From assembly GCA_050633665.1 (NCBI GenBank), contig JBOEGY010000001.1, positions 496,001 through 560,000 of the forward strand: 64,000 bases of DNA, in the 5' to 3' direction. The stretch comes from JAUIAI01 sp050633665 (GTDB taxonomy: Bacteria; Pseudomonadota; Gammaproteobacteria; Burkholderiales; Burkholderiaceae_E). The translations under genes and the position numbers were made by a program. The notes under the pieces were generated by a model. That model did no database searches, was not told where the DNA came from, and saw only the letters and a program-made list of their open reading frames with translations. Numbering within the stretch: position 1 is the first letter of the stretch; each line of letters begins with the position of its first letter. This document shows, piece by piece, positions 9,001 to 16,600 of this stretch.

Positions 9001-11769
9001 GGCTACGCTGCCGTCTGTAACGCTGACCGGATTGCCGATCGAGATGGCACTGCCGTTAATGTGCGAGACCGCAAGAGAATCACCTTCGACATCGGTGTCG
9101 TTGCCGGTAGCATCGAAACTCACTGCGGTGTCTTCGGCGGTGCTTTGATTGTCGTTAGTTGCTATTGGCGCGTCATTGACCGCCGTGACGGCCATATTGA
9201 CGCTTGCAGTACTGCTTGCTCCGTTGCCATCGCTAATCGTATACGTGAAGCTGCTCGTCCCATTGAAGTCCGGGTTGGGCGTAAAGCGAATGCTGCCATT
9301 GGGACGCAGGTTGACAACGCCGTTTGCCACAACAACATCAGCACCAGTGCTGATCGCTGTGCCGTTGATCGCTGTAACAGTCATTGCGTCGCCATCGACA
9401 TCACTGTCGTTGGCGCGTACGTTGAACGTGTGCGCTGTGTCTTCCGGAGTGGATTCGGCGTCATTGACTGCGACGGGCGCGTCGTTGACGGCGGTAACGC
9501 TGATTGCGAGACTGCCGACGGCGGTCAGGACGTTGCCCGCACCGGTATTGCCGTTGTCGCTGGTGGCGATATTGAGCGTTGTAGGCCCGTTTTGGTTCGG
9601 CCCCGGGGTGAAGCTCAGGCCGTCCAGTGCCGTATTGATATTGGTTTGCGAACCTACAATGACAATCTGGCTGGAGTTATTGCCGGTGACAGTGACATTA
9701 GCGGTTGAGCCCAGCGCCAGAACGCCTTGCGGGACGGTTAATGTCACATTCAGATTGCTGCCCTCAGCGTCGATGTCGGAAACCGTGATCGGATTGCTCC
9801 CGGCGGCCGAGAAGGTCAGCGTATTGTCCTCAACAACGGTTTGCGAGGGCGGCAAGCTGTTGATTGGACCGTCGTTTACCGGATTGATCGTGATGACGGT
9901 CTGAGCATTGTTGCCAGCAGTCAGAGAGTTGGATACCTGGGCGTTGATTACCCGGTCGGTCAGGTCCGGTGCCTCTGAACTATTACTGAACGTGATATTG
10001 CGGATCGCTGTCTGGTAGTCGGCCGGACTGGCAGTGCCGGTTAGCGTAACCACGATCTGAGTCGGATCGGTGGTGTCGGTTGTGCTGGTTATCCCTCCCG
10101 GTAGCGTGCCTGTTGTCAGCAAGTCGCCTACTTGGCGGTTGGTCAGTGTTATCGTTGCACCTTCCAGGTTTCCGGGGTTGTTCGAGATGTCGATATCAGT
10201 ATCGGCAATCGAAACAGCCGAACCGTTCTCAGTGAAGCTGGTGGCGTAGTCGTTGCCGCTGCCTGACAAGTCCAGATCGAGCTTAGGAATAGAAGCAGTC
10301 GTACTGTTGGTGAAGGTTTTGTCTCCGTCACCATCGTGCGAGAATCCAGCCTGAAAAGCGATTCCGTTACTCGCGATCAGGTAGTAAGTGAGCTCGAACG
10401 ACGACGCATTGACCCAGTTGAACTGAACCCACGCACGGCTGTTGTTTGAATTTGCGCTATTTTGAGTACCGTCAACCCGTAACAGATCGCCTTGAATGCT
10501 ACCGACTAAATCGCTGGGATTGCGGATCGTATAAGACACCGGATCGTTGACCGACGCAGCGACGGCTTCCCGGGTGTTCGGGTTTCCGCCGGTGCCATCA
10601 ACATCGGTAATGAGATAGGCAAATTCGCCCGCGGCCGGCGTGTTGGTGCCGGCCAGAAACAAGTCCCAGCGGATTTTGACTGCGGTGTCGGTATTGGCGA
10701 GACCGCCGGATAAGCTGTTATCGCCTACCAGCAGTTGTGGGTCGTCGTCGGTTGCGGTCGGGTTGGTTGGCGAGGAGAACTGAACAAAATCATCTGCATC
10801 TGCCTCAATCACGGTTGCGACAACGTCAAGTTGTTGACTCCCCAGATTGCCCGCGTTATTCCAGCGGGCACTGGCGCCCACGACGTTTGAGGTGCCAGGC
10901 ATGACTCTCACGCCGGTATGGCCGGCGTAAACTGTCGCTGCCTGGGTTGTGGTACCAGCCGGATTGGTGACGATAGGGGTGTTGGTCACAGAAATCGTAA
11001 TAGGGGCGAGTACCCGGTTGAACTCAAAGGCCTCAATCGCCTCTGTTTCCACCTCGCCGGTACGAGACTCCAGTATCCAGTCACCCCCCAGTTCCTCTGA
11101 ACCGGTCACATCATCCGATGCGGCGACGTCTGCGCCGGTCGCCTGGGCCAATGCCAACGCAGCCGCCTGGCCGTCTTCGCCCTCGGCGAAATTGCATCCG
11201 TAAATGAGTAGATCGGCCGTGTCACTGAGATGGCCGCCGATCGTTTGCAAAGACTCCTGGTAGGGGCCTGTAATAGTGGCTTCAGTCAGTACGCTGGAAC
11301 CAATAAACAGTCTGCCGGCCTGGCCGTGTGACACGATATGGATTGCATCAACCGAGTGGGTTCCGGCCAGTGCGGCTTGAATCTGGGTCAATCCGGATTC
11401 GGTTCGGTCGATTTGAACGATCCGTGCATTGTCGGGCGCTGCGGCGACAATCGGTGCCTGATCGGCAATTCGGCTGTCGATAAAGACATAAGTGGTGGCC
11501 GTTGGCTCAGCCGCAGGAGTGGCTTCGGCGCTTGTTTCCACCGGGGCGGGGGTCGCACCCTGATGATCGCCGGTGTCAGGTTCAATCGCCTCGGCGGTGG
11601 CGCCAATTGCTCCATCGAATAGCATTCTGGGTTCCATGGACAAACGATGGCTTGCCGGCGCGCGACGCGTGCGCGTCGAGATGTTGGCAGTTGTTTGCTG
11701 GCTGTTATTCCGCTTGGCGGCCTGACGGCGAAAGAGAGATAAGAGCCTGGAGTGATCAGATTTGTTCAA
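1..11769 (-). CDS. Giant DUF4347 / cadherin-like tandem-repeat surface protein (3' end beyond window)
   Basis: One minus-strand frame stays open from about 11769 to the left edge, giving more than 3,900 codons; the C-terminus lies outside the window. Counting from a TTG at 11769, the protein has a basic leader, then the sequence MEPRMLFDGA (about residue 45), typical of this family. A DUF4347 domain follows at about 88-235 (YVFIDSRIAD, DAIHIVSHG, LLIYGCNFAEG, GADVAASDDVTG). Next come about 500 residues of beta-rich sequence, then about 31 cadherin/Ig-like repeats. Related proteins are secreted by type I or similar systems and act in adhesion or biofilm; that role is inferred here. An in-frame TGA lies just upstream (11789-11791). 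The start is uncertain: TTG 11769 keeps the basic leader, ATG 11637 would remove it, and neither has a strong ribosome site. No secretion genes are adjacent in this window. Confidence 0.9.
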   Translation of the reverse strand, partial: MNKSDHSRLLSLFRRQAAKRNNSQQTTANISTRTRRAPASHRLSMEPRMLFDGAIGATAEAIEPDTGDHQGATPAPVETSAEATPAAEPTATTYVFIDSRIADQAPIVAAAPDNARIVQIDRTESGLTQIQAALAGTHSVDAIHIVSHGQAGRLFIGSSVLTEATITGPYQESLQTIGGHLSDTADLLIYGCNFAEGEDGQAAALALAQATGADVAASDDVTGSEELGGDWILESRTGEVETEAIEAFEFNRVLAPITISVTNTPIVTNPAGTTTQAATVYAGHTGVRVMPGTSNVVGASARWNNAGNLGSQQLDVVATVIEADADDFVQFSSPTNPTATDDDPQLLVGDNSLSGGLANTDTAVKIRWDLFLAGTNTPAAGEFAYLITDVDGTGGNPNTREAVAASVNDPVSYTIRNPSDLVGSIQGDLLRVDGTQNSANSNNSRAWVQFNWVNASSFELTYYLIASNGIAFQAGFSHDGDGDKTFTNSTTASIPKLDLDLSGSGNDYATSFTENGSAVSIADTDIDISNNPGNLEGATITLTNRQVGDLLTTGTLPGGITSTTDTTDPTQIVVTLTGTASPADYQTAIRNITFSNSSEAPDLTDRVINAQVSNSLTAGNNAQTVITINPVNDGPINSLPPSQTVVEDNTLTFSAAGSNPITVSDIDAEGSNLNVTLTVPQGVLALGSTANVTVTGNNSSQIVIVGSQTNINTALDGLSFTPGPNQNGPTTLNIATSDNGNTGAGNVLTAVGSLAISVTAVNDAPVAVNDAESTPEDTAHTFNVRANDSDVDGDAMTVTAINGTAISTGADVVVANGVVNLRPNGSIRFTPNPDFNGTSSFTYTISDGNGASSTASVNMAVTAVNDAPIATNDNQSTAEDTAVSFDATGNDTDVEGDSLAVSHINGSAISIGNPVSVTDGSVALLADGRLTFSPASDFNGSTSFDYTVTDGNGASADASVSVIVTAVNDNPVATDDTASTTEDNAVQFDVRSNDSDLDGDALSVTAINGSAISVGSPVAVTGGSVALLADGRLSFTPDSDVNGSFSFSYTVSDGAGGLASATTTVSVSAQNDAPVAADDTASTTEDNAVLVDLTANDSDVEGDPLTVTAIDGTPISIGLPVTVSNGVVSLQADGRIQFTPDGDFNGNSSFSYTTADGNGGTANANATITVTAVNDVPLASDDAVTATEDTVSIFDPRSNDSDIDGDSLTITEIDGNPITVGSSISVANGSVLLLADGRLQFTPQADFNGNSAFSYQISDGNGGLATANVNLVVNATNDAPVAVNDAATTNEDSAVGIDVRSNDSDIDGDSLTVTQVNGSAITVGSPVAVTNGTVQLMADGSLNFVPAPDFNGTTSFAYTLNDGNGATDTASVAVTVNAVNDAPDPADDTASGTEDLAIDVDVLANDLDIDGDSISVSTVNGSAIATGGSVAVANGSVTLLANGQLRFNPAADFNGPTSFGYTVTDGNGGTGSAQVDLSIAAVNDAPTGNADAISTNEDTPVNLDVLSNDSDPDGDALGVTAIDGTAISVGTPVSVTGGTVSLLADGRVTFTPNPDFNGPAAFDYTVDDGNGGTATGTVSVTVNPLNDAPVASDDNTTTNEDTPVSIDVVSNDSDVDGDALSVSHINGTAISTGETVAVANGNVTLLADGRLSFSPATDFNGTAGFSYTVDDGNSLTDVASVSITVTAVNDSPVASADAFNGTEDTTLTFDPRSNDTDPDGDSLSIVAINGTALATGVPLAIGDGTITRQADGRLVFAPNANFNGLTSFSYTVSDGNGASDSTTSTLSLAATNDAPTTVDDGASGNEDTALNLNLLGNDSDLDGDTLAISAIDGTAISTGETVSVANGSVTLLPDGTVTFAPVANFNGSTSFSYTASDGQGGQSSATATVVLGAINDAPSASDDTLSVSEDSAGNLNVLTNDNDIDGDALAVVAIDGSPVLSGDSVAVSNGTVTLESDGTLTFAPATNFNGSSAFSYTIDDSNGASATANVAVAVAPANDDPVTTDDTVSTVEDTPVNFDPTVNDSDIDGDSLSVSEINGVAPTVGVPVIVTGGTVTLEADGSLTFTPATNVNGAVSFTYTVTDGNGGQAAGTINLGITPQNDAPVPTPDSAVTPEDTAVIVDVRSNDSDPEGDSLSVTAINGTSIATGVPIAVVNGTVTLESDGRLLVQPDPDFVGVISFDSTISDGNGASASATADITVTAVNDAPAAIADSFSGTEDTALNFDVRTNDSDTEGDPLSVVQINGSALAIGTPVVITGGSISLEPDGTLSFSPTPNFNGSPSFSYSVSDGNGATGTAAVTLTIAAVNDAPAASNDSANTAEEAPIAIDVRGNDTDIDGDSVTVTRVNSTPIASGETVAVANGTVTLQGNGELLFSPAADFAGTSSFDYQISDPSGLTATATVSVNVSNTNDNPVAIDDSITTNEDQTVILNLLGNDTDVDGDTLTVSSIDGTAISIGATVAVSNGQVTLRPDGQISFAPASNFNGLTTFSYGISDGNGGTTTAIASVTVNPVNDAPLAIDDSASLNEDTSLTITPLANDSDPESDPLTIAAIDGQAVLPGDSINVTGGSVTLQADGSLIFTPSPDYNGSPDFGYTVSDGNGGTATATINLTVTAVNDAPVAIPDSATTVEETPVTIDLRGNDSDVDADPLSVVQIDGTTVSIGSPVNVAQGVVALQADGTVIFTPTSNFTGIASFDYQVSDGAGGVATATATVTVTPVNDSPLAVDDSASTNEDNSVIIDAPANDSDPDGDTVSISEIAGTAVVAGDTVAVSNGTATLLADGTVRFTPSADFAGSTSFLYTISDGNNASDSGSINVTVNPVNDAPVAVDDAFNVTEDTPLTIDLRLNDGDVDGDPVSVTAIDGSPLTVGNPVSVTGGSVTLQAGGSLLFSPASNFNGPASFTYELSDGNGGSSTAQVNLLVAAQNDAPQANPESASTNEDTTVVLDLTANDTDLDGDTLSVTQINGSPASVGVGIAVANGTATLLADGSVSFAPAADFFGTTSFAYQIGDGNGGVDTATATITVAPVNDAPIATADSASTTEEQAVTINVVLNDSDPESDPLLVSEINGTAVSVGAPVNISNGQVTLLADGNLSFTPAPDFNGTASFTYTVSDGNGGIANAPVTVLVSPVNDAPVATADSATTAEEIDVVVDALNNDSDIDGDSISVSAIDGTPISVGNPVAVADGSVHLQADGRLLFSPATDFAGVTTFAYQVEDPSGETATATITITVTNVNDNPVAIDDSVATDEDQSVLIDVTGNDTDSDADSLSVSAIDGTPISVGASLPVSNGQVSLLADGRLSFTPTGNFTGLTTFTYSVTDGNGGAASAIATVTVNPVNDAPVALDDAANTAEDTPLDIDALGNDSDLDGDFLSISQIQGTPIVVGDTVSIAGGSVQLLANGSLRFTPATNFNGATSFDYTISDGNGASDTGQINLSVSAQNDNPGALPDNLSTAEDTPVSIDLLANDNDVDGDSLIVSQIDGNPAVIGSPVTVTQGTATLQANGQVLFTPAANFNGTTSFSYQVSDGAGGFATETATITVVPVNDIPVAINDSATTNEDQSITFDVRANDSDPDGEPLTVTAVNGTPITVNNPIAVNNGQVTLLADGRLDFTPGGDVNGSTSFDYTVSDASGATASATASININPQNDAPVALDNTASTGEDLPVNLNPLDNDSDIDGDSLSITAINGAGITAGSTVSVTNGSVTLEPDGTLTFNPQNNFNGTASFDYTIGDGNLGQATATVSVQVAASNDGPVAIDDVASGTEDQPLVFDVRSNDTDVENDSLQVTQINGTPIDTLNPVAVPGGVISLQTDGQLNFTPDAHFNGSSSFSYTIVDSGGLPATATATLSFAPVNDTPSAIADAVATAEDTPVDIDVLINDNDVDGDSLAVVAVDGSPIITNQTISVADGQVTLLPSGQLRFAPAA
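20..9520 (-). repeat. About 31 tandem in-frame repeats of about 309 bp (103 aa)
   Basis: The codons for the NEDT-like motif recur at about 165, 478, 786, 1095, 1403 and so on to 9440, a very regular spacing of about 309 bp. Each unit reads roughly as a DAPVA..D...TNEDTPV segment, then NDSDxDGDxLxV, then GTAIS/GTPIT, then GxVTLLxDGRLxFxPxxxFNG and a closing YTVxDGNG strand. This is the cadherin-like/VCBS type of repeat; the acidic ND.D.DGD turns fit calcium binding. Units differ in sequence, so the array looks old rather than freshly amplified. All of the array inspected stays in one reading frame. A longer, more divergent unit with its motif near 9827 lies on the N-terminal side. Confidence 0.9.
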
Positions 11770-12001
11770 GAGTGCACCACAAATATTTCAGAGAGCACGG
11801 ATAGATTTCCGCCAAGTCATTGAAAATCCGATCTTTATAGGCGGGCAGTTGCGGTCGATCGACGGCGGCTCAACCGCTATCGGTGGCTCGGTCCATCCCT
11901 GAATACGTGGGCAAAATGACGAACTGCCCAGGTGAGACGCGTCTTTTCATTAGATTGCGGGCTCAGGTATCGTTCGGGTTTGCCATAACGCCTGAAGACC
12001 T

Positions 12002-12610
12002 ATGTATTTGCCAAAACACTTCGCCCAGACAAGCCCCGATGCGCTGCATGAGTTGCTTAGTTGTCACCCCCTGGCGACCTGGATCGTGCCGGGCGCTGCT
12101 GAAGTTCAGGTGAATCATCTGCCGTTCATCCTGGAACAGACGGTTGATGGCGCTGACCGGCTTATCGGCCATGTCGCCCGGGCGAATCCTGTCTGGCAGG
12201 CGCTGGAAGCCGGCGTCAATACGATTGCCGTTTTTCAAGGGCCGAACAGCTACATCAGCCCGAACTGGTATCCGTCCAAGCAGTTAGACCAGAAAGTTGT
12301 GCCGACCTGGAATTACGCCGTCGTACATGTTCATGGCACCGCGCGAGCGGTGCACGATAAAGACTGGCTGCTGGATCTGGTGACCCGGCTGACTGATAAA
12401 TTCGAGGCGAGTCAGGACATGCCGTGGCAAGTCGCGGATGCGCCAGACCAATACATCAATAAAATGATCGGGGCAATTGTAGGGATTGAGTTATCCATCA
12501 GCCGCATGACGGGCAAATGGAAAAATAGTCAGAATCGAAACGCCGCAGACCGCGCCGGCGTTGCCGCAGGGCTGGGTTCGTCATCTCGATTGGTGCCACC
12601 GCTCGATTAG
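12002..12610 (+). CDS. FMN-binding negative transcriptional regulator, PaiB-like
   Basis: A 202-residue protein that looks like a complete PaiB-family member. It starts MYLPKHFA, has the family-type segments HPLATWIV and VNHLPFIL near the N-terminus, GPNSYISPNWYPSK in the middle, and ends with KWKNSQNRNAADRAGV. PaiB proteins have a split-barrel flavin-binding fold. Bacillus PaiB was named as a repressor of protease and sporulation genes, but most homologues have no proven role. The ATG is preceded by a weak purine stretch (TGAAGA). The gene converges on the neighbouring hydrolase with only 8 bp between stops and does not look part of a longer operon. The 230 bp between it and the giant gene holds no convincing gene. 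Confidence 0.85.
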   Translation: MYLPKHFAQTSPDALHELLSCHPLATWIVPGAAEVQVNHLPFILEQTVDGADRLIGHVARANPVWQALEAGVNTIAVFQGPNSYISPNWYPSKQLDQKVVPTWNYAVVHVHGTARAVHDKDWLLDLVTRLTDKFEASQDMPWQVADAPDQYINKMIGAIVGIELSISRMTGKWKNSQNRNAADRAGVAAGLGSSSRLVPPLD

Positions 12611-12618
12611 ACGCGGCA

Positions 12619-13452
12619 TCAGGCGCCGGTCAGGAACGGCAGCGCCTCGGTCAGAACTGCGTTGGGTGCTTCAAGTTGCGGCAGGTGCCCGACTCCTGGC
12701 AATGTCGTAAAACTCGCCTGAGCAATACATGCCTGCAACGCCCGACCACGAGCCAGTGGAATCCAGGGATCTTGTTCGCCCCAGAGGATTCGTACCGGAC
12801 ATCGAATATTCTTGAAGTCCGGTTCGATCTCGGCGGTAAACGCCTCGTCGGCTTGCGCGAACTGACGATAGAAGCTGGTCGCACCGGTTTCAGTGAGCCA
12901 GGGGGCAGTCAGGGCGTCAAAGTCCTCGGGCACAAGATCATTGACGAGAGCCCCCTGGATGTACGCATTTACGATTGCCTTGTGAATATGTGGCGGCAAC
13001 CCGGAGAATGCGTCGATATGTCGTCCGACATGAGCAAAGAAGTCAGAGCCCCAAGGGCGCATGGCCACTACGTTCATCATCAGGTAGCGGTCATAGTTGC
13101 AGCCATGCAAGAGGTGGGCGCGTAAGGTGGTCGCACCACCGAAATCGTGAGCGATGACGTTGGGTCTGTTCAAACCCCAGTGCACGAGAATTTCTTCAAA
13201 GACCCGACCCTGGGCATCCAGAGAGGTGGCCGTGTCGGGGTTCTTCTCTGATTGGCCATAACCGGGCATGTCGTACCAGTAGACCCGGAAACGTTCGGCC
13301 AGGGTTGGGATGATTCGATGCCAGGAGTACGAAGACCACGGCCAGCCATGGGCTAGTATCAGATCGGGTCCAGTGCCGGCGCAGCCGGCCCGTACGAGCC
13401 CCGCGCTAGTCGGGATGGTTTGGTCTAGCTGCCAGTTCACTTGTTGAGTCAC
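12619..13452 (-). CDS. Alpha/beta hydrolase with Asp nucleophile (haloacetate dehalogenase / epoxide hydrolase-like)
   Basis: A 277-residue alpha/beta hydrolase of the usual family length. The oxyanion region HGWPWSSYSWH is near residue 35. The nucleophile elbow reads AHDFGGATT with Asp103 in place of the common Ser. The acid is probably Asp228 (WGEQDPWIP) and the catalytic His is His256 (GVGHLPQLE). An Asp nucleophile with an HGWP loop is typical of haloalkane/haloacetate dehalogenases and epoxide hydrolases, which act through a covalent ester intermediate; the true substrate cannot be told from sequence. There is no signal peptide, so it should be cytosolic. It is transcribed away from the permease fusion gene, and the roughly 200 bp between them must hold both promoters. 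Confidence 0.88.
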   Translation of the reverse strand: MTQQVNWQLDQTIPTSAGLVRAGCAGTGPDLILAHGWPWSSYSWHRIIPTLAERFRVYWYDMPGYGQSEKNPDTATSLDAQGRVFEEILVHWGLNRPNVIAHDFGGATTLRAHLLHGCNYDRYLMMNVVAMRPWGSDFFAHVGRHIDAFSGLPPHIHKAIVNAYIQGALVNDLVPEDFDALTAPWLTETGATSFYRQFAQADEAFTAEIEPDFKNIRCPVRILWGEQDPWIPLARGRALQACIAQASFTTLPGVGHLPQLEAPNAVLTEALPFLTGA

Positions 13453-13663
13453 GGCGAGTGTTCAATAAATCTGTTTGGTTGAAGGTAGGCCGCCAGGGGT
13501 TTTGCCGTGACGATCGCAGAGCCGGTCCGTTTTTGGACTCCGGTGGCATAAGTCACGGGGACGAGCCCGGAATATAATTTAACATTGAGCGCATCATCCA
13601 ATTGTTGGTCAAATAGAGAGAACTCTGAGAAGCGCACGCAACCGAAGACTGAGCCTGATTCTT

Positions 13664-16600
13664 TTGTCGACAGTCTTGCTGCTCGCCTTTTTCTGGTTAG
13701 GATCTCGTTACCCGGCCCTGAACGAAAAAGCGGCGATGGGCGGAGATGTATCGATCTCCGGTCTGGCTTTTGATATCTTGGTCGAGGCACCGCCGGATGC
13801 CAGCATTGCCGTGTCAGTTGCTGCCAACACCGTCAACTGGATTTACACGAACTGGAAGGGTATGACGTTCGGCGTACTGTTCGGCGCGTGTCTGCTGACC
13901 GCATTGAGCCTGGTACGGTACCGATCGTTTGATAATCCGTTCGCCGATTCGGCGTTAGGAGCAACAATTGGCGCTCCTTTGGGGGTCTGTGTCAATTGCG
14001 CGGCCCCGATTGCCCAGGGTTTGCATTCTTCGGGCACCCGACTGGAGACGACCCTCTCGGCATTGATCGCGTCGCCCACCCTGAATATTATTGTCGTCAG
14101 TATTTCTTTCGCATTGCTGCCGACTTACATGGCGACGATAAAACTCGTTGCTATGCTGGCGTTCATCCTGATTGCCATTCCGTTGCTATGTCGGTTTGTA
14201 TTGGCGCGTGAACGAGCCGCAAGTGGAAAACCCATGCAGGCAAAATCAGTAGATCAAGCGGGCCTGGGCTTTTTCAGTAAATTCGCCGAACGTTTCAAGA
14301 TCCGCCCGGATGACCAGGAGACTATTAATACCTGGCCGGCTGCGCTGGGCTGGCTGTTGACCTCTTTTGGTCGAAATCTCTGGTTCCTGATCTGGGTAAC
14401 CGTTCCACTGATGTTGCTGGCCGGCGCGCTGGGGTCGGTCGTGATTTCTCTGGTTCCGGTTGCCTCGATACTCGATGTACTCGAGACCTTGCAGGGGCCG
14501 ATGCTGATTATCCTGGCAATGGTGGCCATGACAGCGTTTTCACTATTTCTGCCGGTACCAATTGCCTTCGACGTTATTCTCGCTTCGGTATTGGTCACAG
14601 CAGGAATGCCCGCAAAGTACGTTGTTCCCGTATTGATCGGTCTCGGGTCGTTCAGTATCTATTCATTCCTGATTATCGGTCGGGCGATCTCGTTTAAGAC
14701 CTCGGTCGTTATCGTTGTCTCGCTCGCAGTGGTTGCGCTTGCCAGCGGAGTATTGGCATCCAAGATCGAAAAACGATTGCTGGTGAGCAGCCTGGAGGCC
14801 GAGCTCAATATTCTGCGCATCGTCCCGCCTCCGTCAAAGTCGATCGATCCAAGAGTTGTAAAACCCGTGGCGCCGGTATCTGATCTGGTCAGTGTGGTGC
14901 AACCGCAGTCTGATGTAATGCATCAGGGCGCTGGCCACGTTAGCGTCGCGCTAACACAACTCCCTGGTGCGACGTCACCCAATGAACCGGGAAACAAGGT
15001 CTTCACGCGATTGACGGGTGAGCAGATAGGGCTGAACCATGGGGATCTGCGTAACGATCTCGAAGCTTTCGAGCCTTATACCTATTACTGGGCAATTGCC
15101 GCGGGCGACATTCACGGCGATGGTTGGGATGACATTGTTATCGCTAATGATGCGATGCAAGGAGGTATTTCTGTTTATGCCAATCAGGAAGGGCGTTTTG
15201 CGCTTCAGTCGTTGTCATTAGGCGAGTTGGACAATCATTTTGTCAATGCGGCGGCGTTAGTGGATCTGAACAACGATTCAAGACTGGATCTTTTCGTTTC
15301 AACCTATCTGGCAGGCGCTTTCGTCTACTGGAACGATGCTGGTCGTTTCGACGCGTCTAGTCGAACGCGATTGCCCAATGGCAGTGCTCCTATGATCGGC
15401 GCCCCAGGATTCGCAGATCTGGACGGCGACGGGTATCTGGATATCGTTGCCGCCAATTGGTCTGTTGGAACCATGACCAGTCTGCGCAACCCGCATCTGC
15501 CAACTTCAGCCGATCGAATCATCTGGAACGACAAGGGGAAATTTACGACTACCGAGCTTCAGGGGATTCCTGGAGAGTCACTGACCAGCATTATCACCGA
15601 CATCAATGGAGATGGCGCTCCCGATATCGTGATCGGCGACGACATCGCCAAGAGTGACAAGATTTACCTGAATGCGGGCCGGCGCCGGTTTGAATTGCTG
15701 AAAAAATCCGAGCAGCTCGTGCCCTGGTTAACCTACACAACAATGAGTTTTGATACTGGAGACTTCAATAACGATCAGAATGTTGATTTCTACGCCGCGC
15801 AAATTGCCCGGCCTGCCACCAGTTCATCGCAAGGCAGGCTCGTCCTCAGAGAGGAAATCTGCCGCCAGCAAACCCGCAACCCCGGCAATGTTGAGTCGTG
15901 TTTCAGGCGGGAGAGAGAACGGGTAAGTGCGGCGAACAAACCGGTAGTCAGAACAGAGCGGTGCGATCTCATTGAGCACCCGCCGTATCGCACGTCTTGC
16001 GCCATTCTTGGTGTGATTGCTGCGGCCGTCAAAGATCGTAATCCAGCGCTGTGTGCGCGAATGCCGGATAACTGGCCCCAAGCCGGCGAAATCTGCCGGC
16101 TGACTACTGCTGCGAGGGTCGAAGCGGCTGGCCAGATCATGAGTCAGCAGGCTTACCTTGGTGGGCACGAGACGAGAAACGTGTTGCTGGAAAAAGCCGA
16201 TAACCAAAGCTATAAGGACACAGCGGTCAGCAAGAACGTGACTTCGCCTGGCTGGAGTTGGAACGCAAAGTTTGCTGACCTTGATCAGGATGGCTGGCAA
16301 GATATCTATGTGGCGACCGCTGAACATTTTGGTTCAAGGTACGGCCCCAATGCTTTTTACCACAACAAGAGCGGGCGGACGTTCGACGAAGAAGCGAAGC
16401 GTTTCGGTCTGAGTGACCTGGTCCCGACAACTTCTTATCTTCTCAATGATTTCGACCGCGACGGGGATGTCGATATGATCCGGGCTCCGGGTATGGCCGA
16501 GCCTGTGGTTCATCGCAATGATTCGCCTGTTGGCCCTGCGCTCTGGATTAGTCTGCGGGATGAGCTGGGTAACTCGTTCGGTGTCGGTGCCCGCATCCAG

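Noticed and set aside
1..9520. The 309-bp repeats as a CRISPR or mobile-element array
   Set aside because: The repeats are coding, in frame, divergent in sequence and without spacers.
80..9904. Many plus-strand open frames of 60-250 codons across the first 10 kb
   Set aside because: They recur with the 309-bp repeat period, are rich in Ser, Val and Thr, and lie opposite the continuous minus-strand repeat gene; they are antisense shadows.
13449..13790. A 113-codon minus-strand frame between the hydrolase and permease genes
   Set aside because: It overlaps the start of the permease fusion, has no ribosome site or family resemblance, and covers what must be a promoter region.
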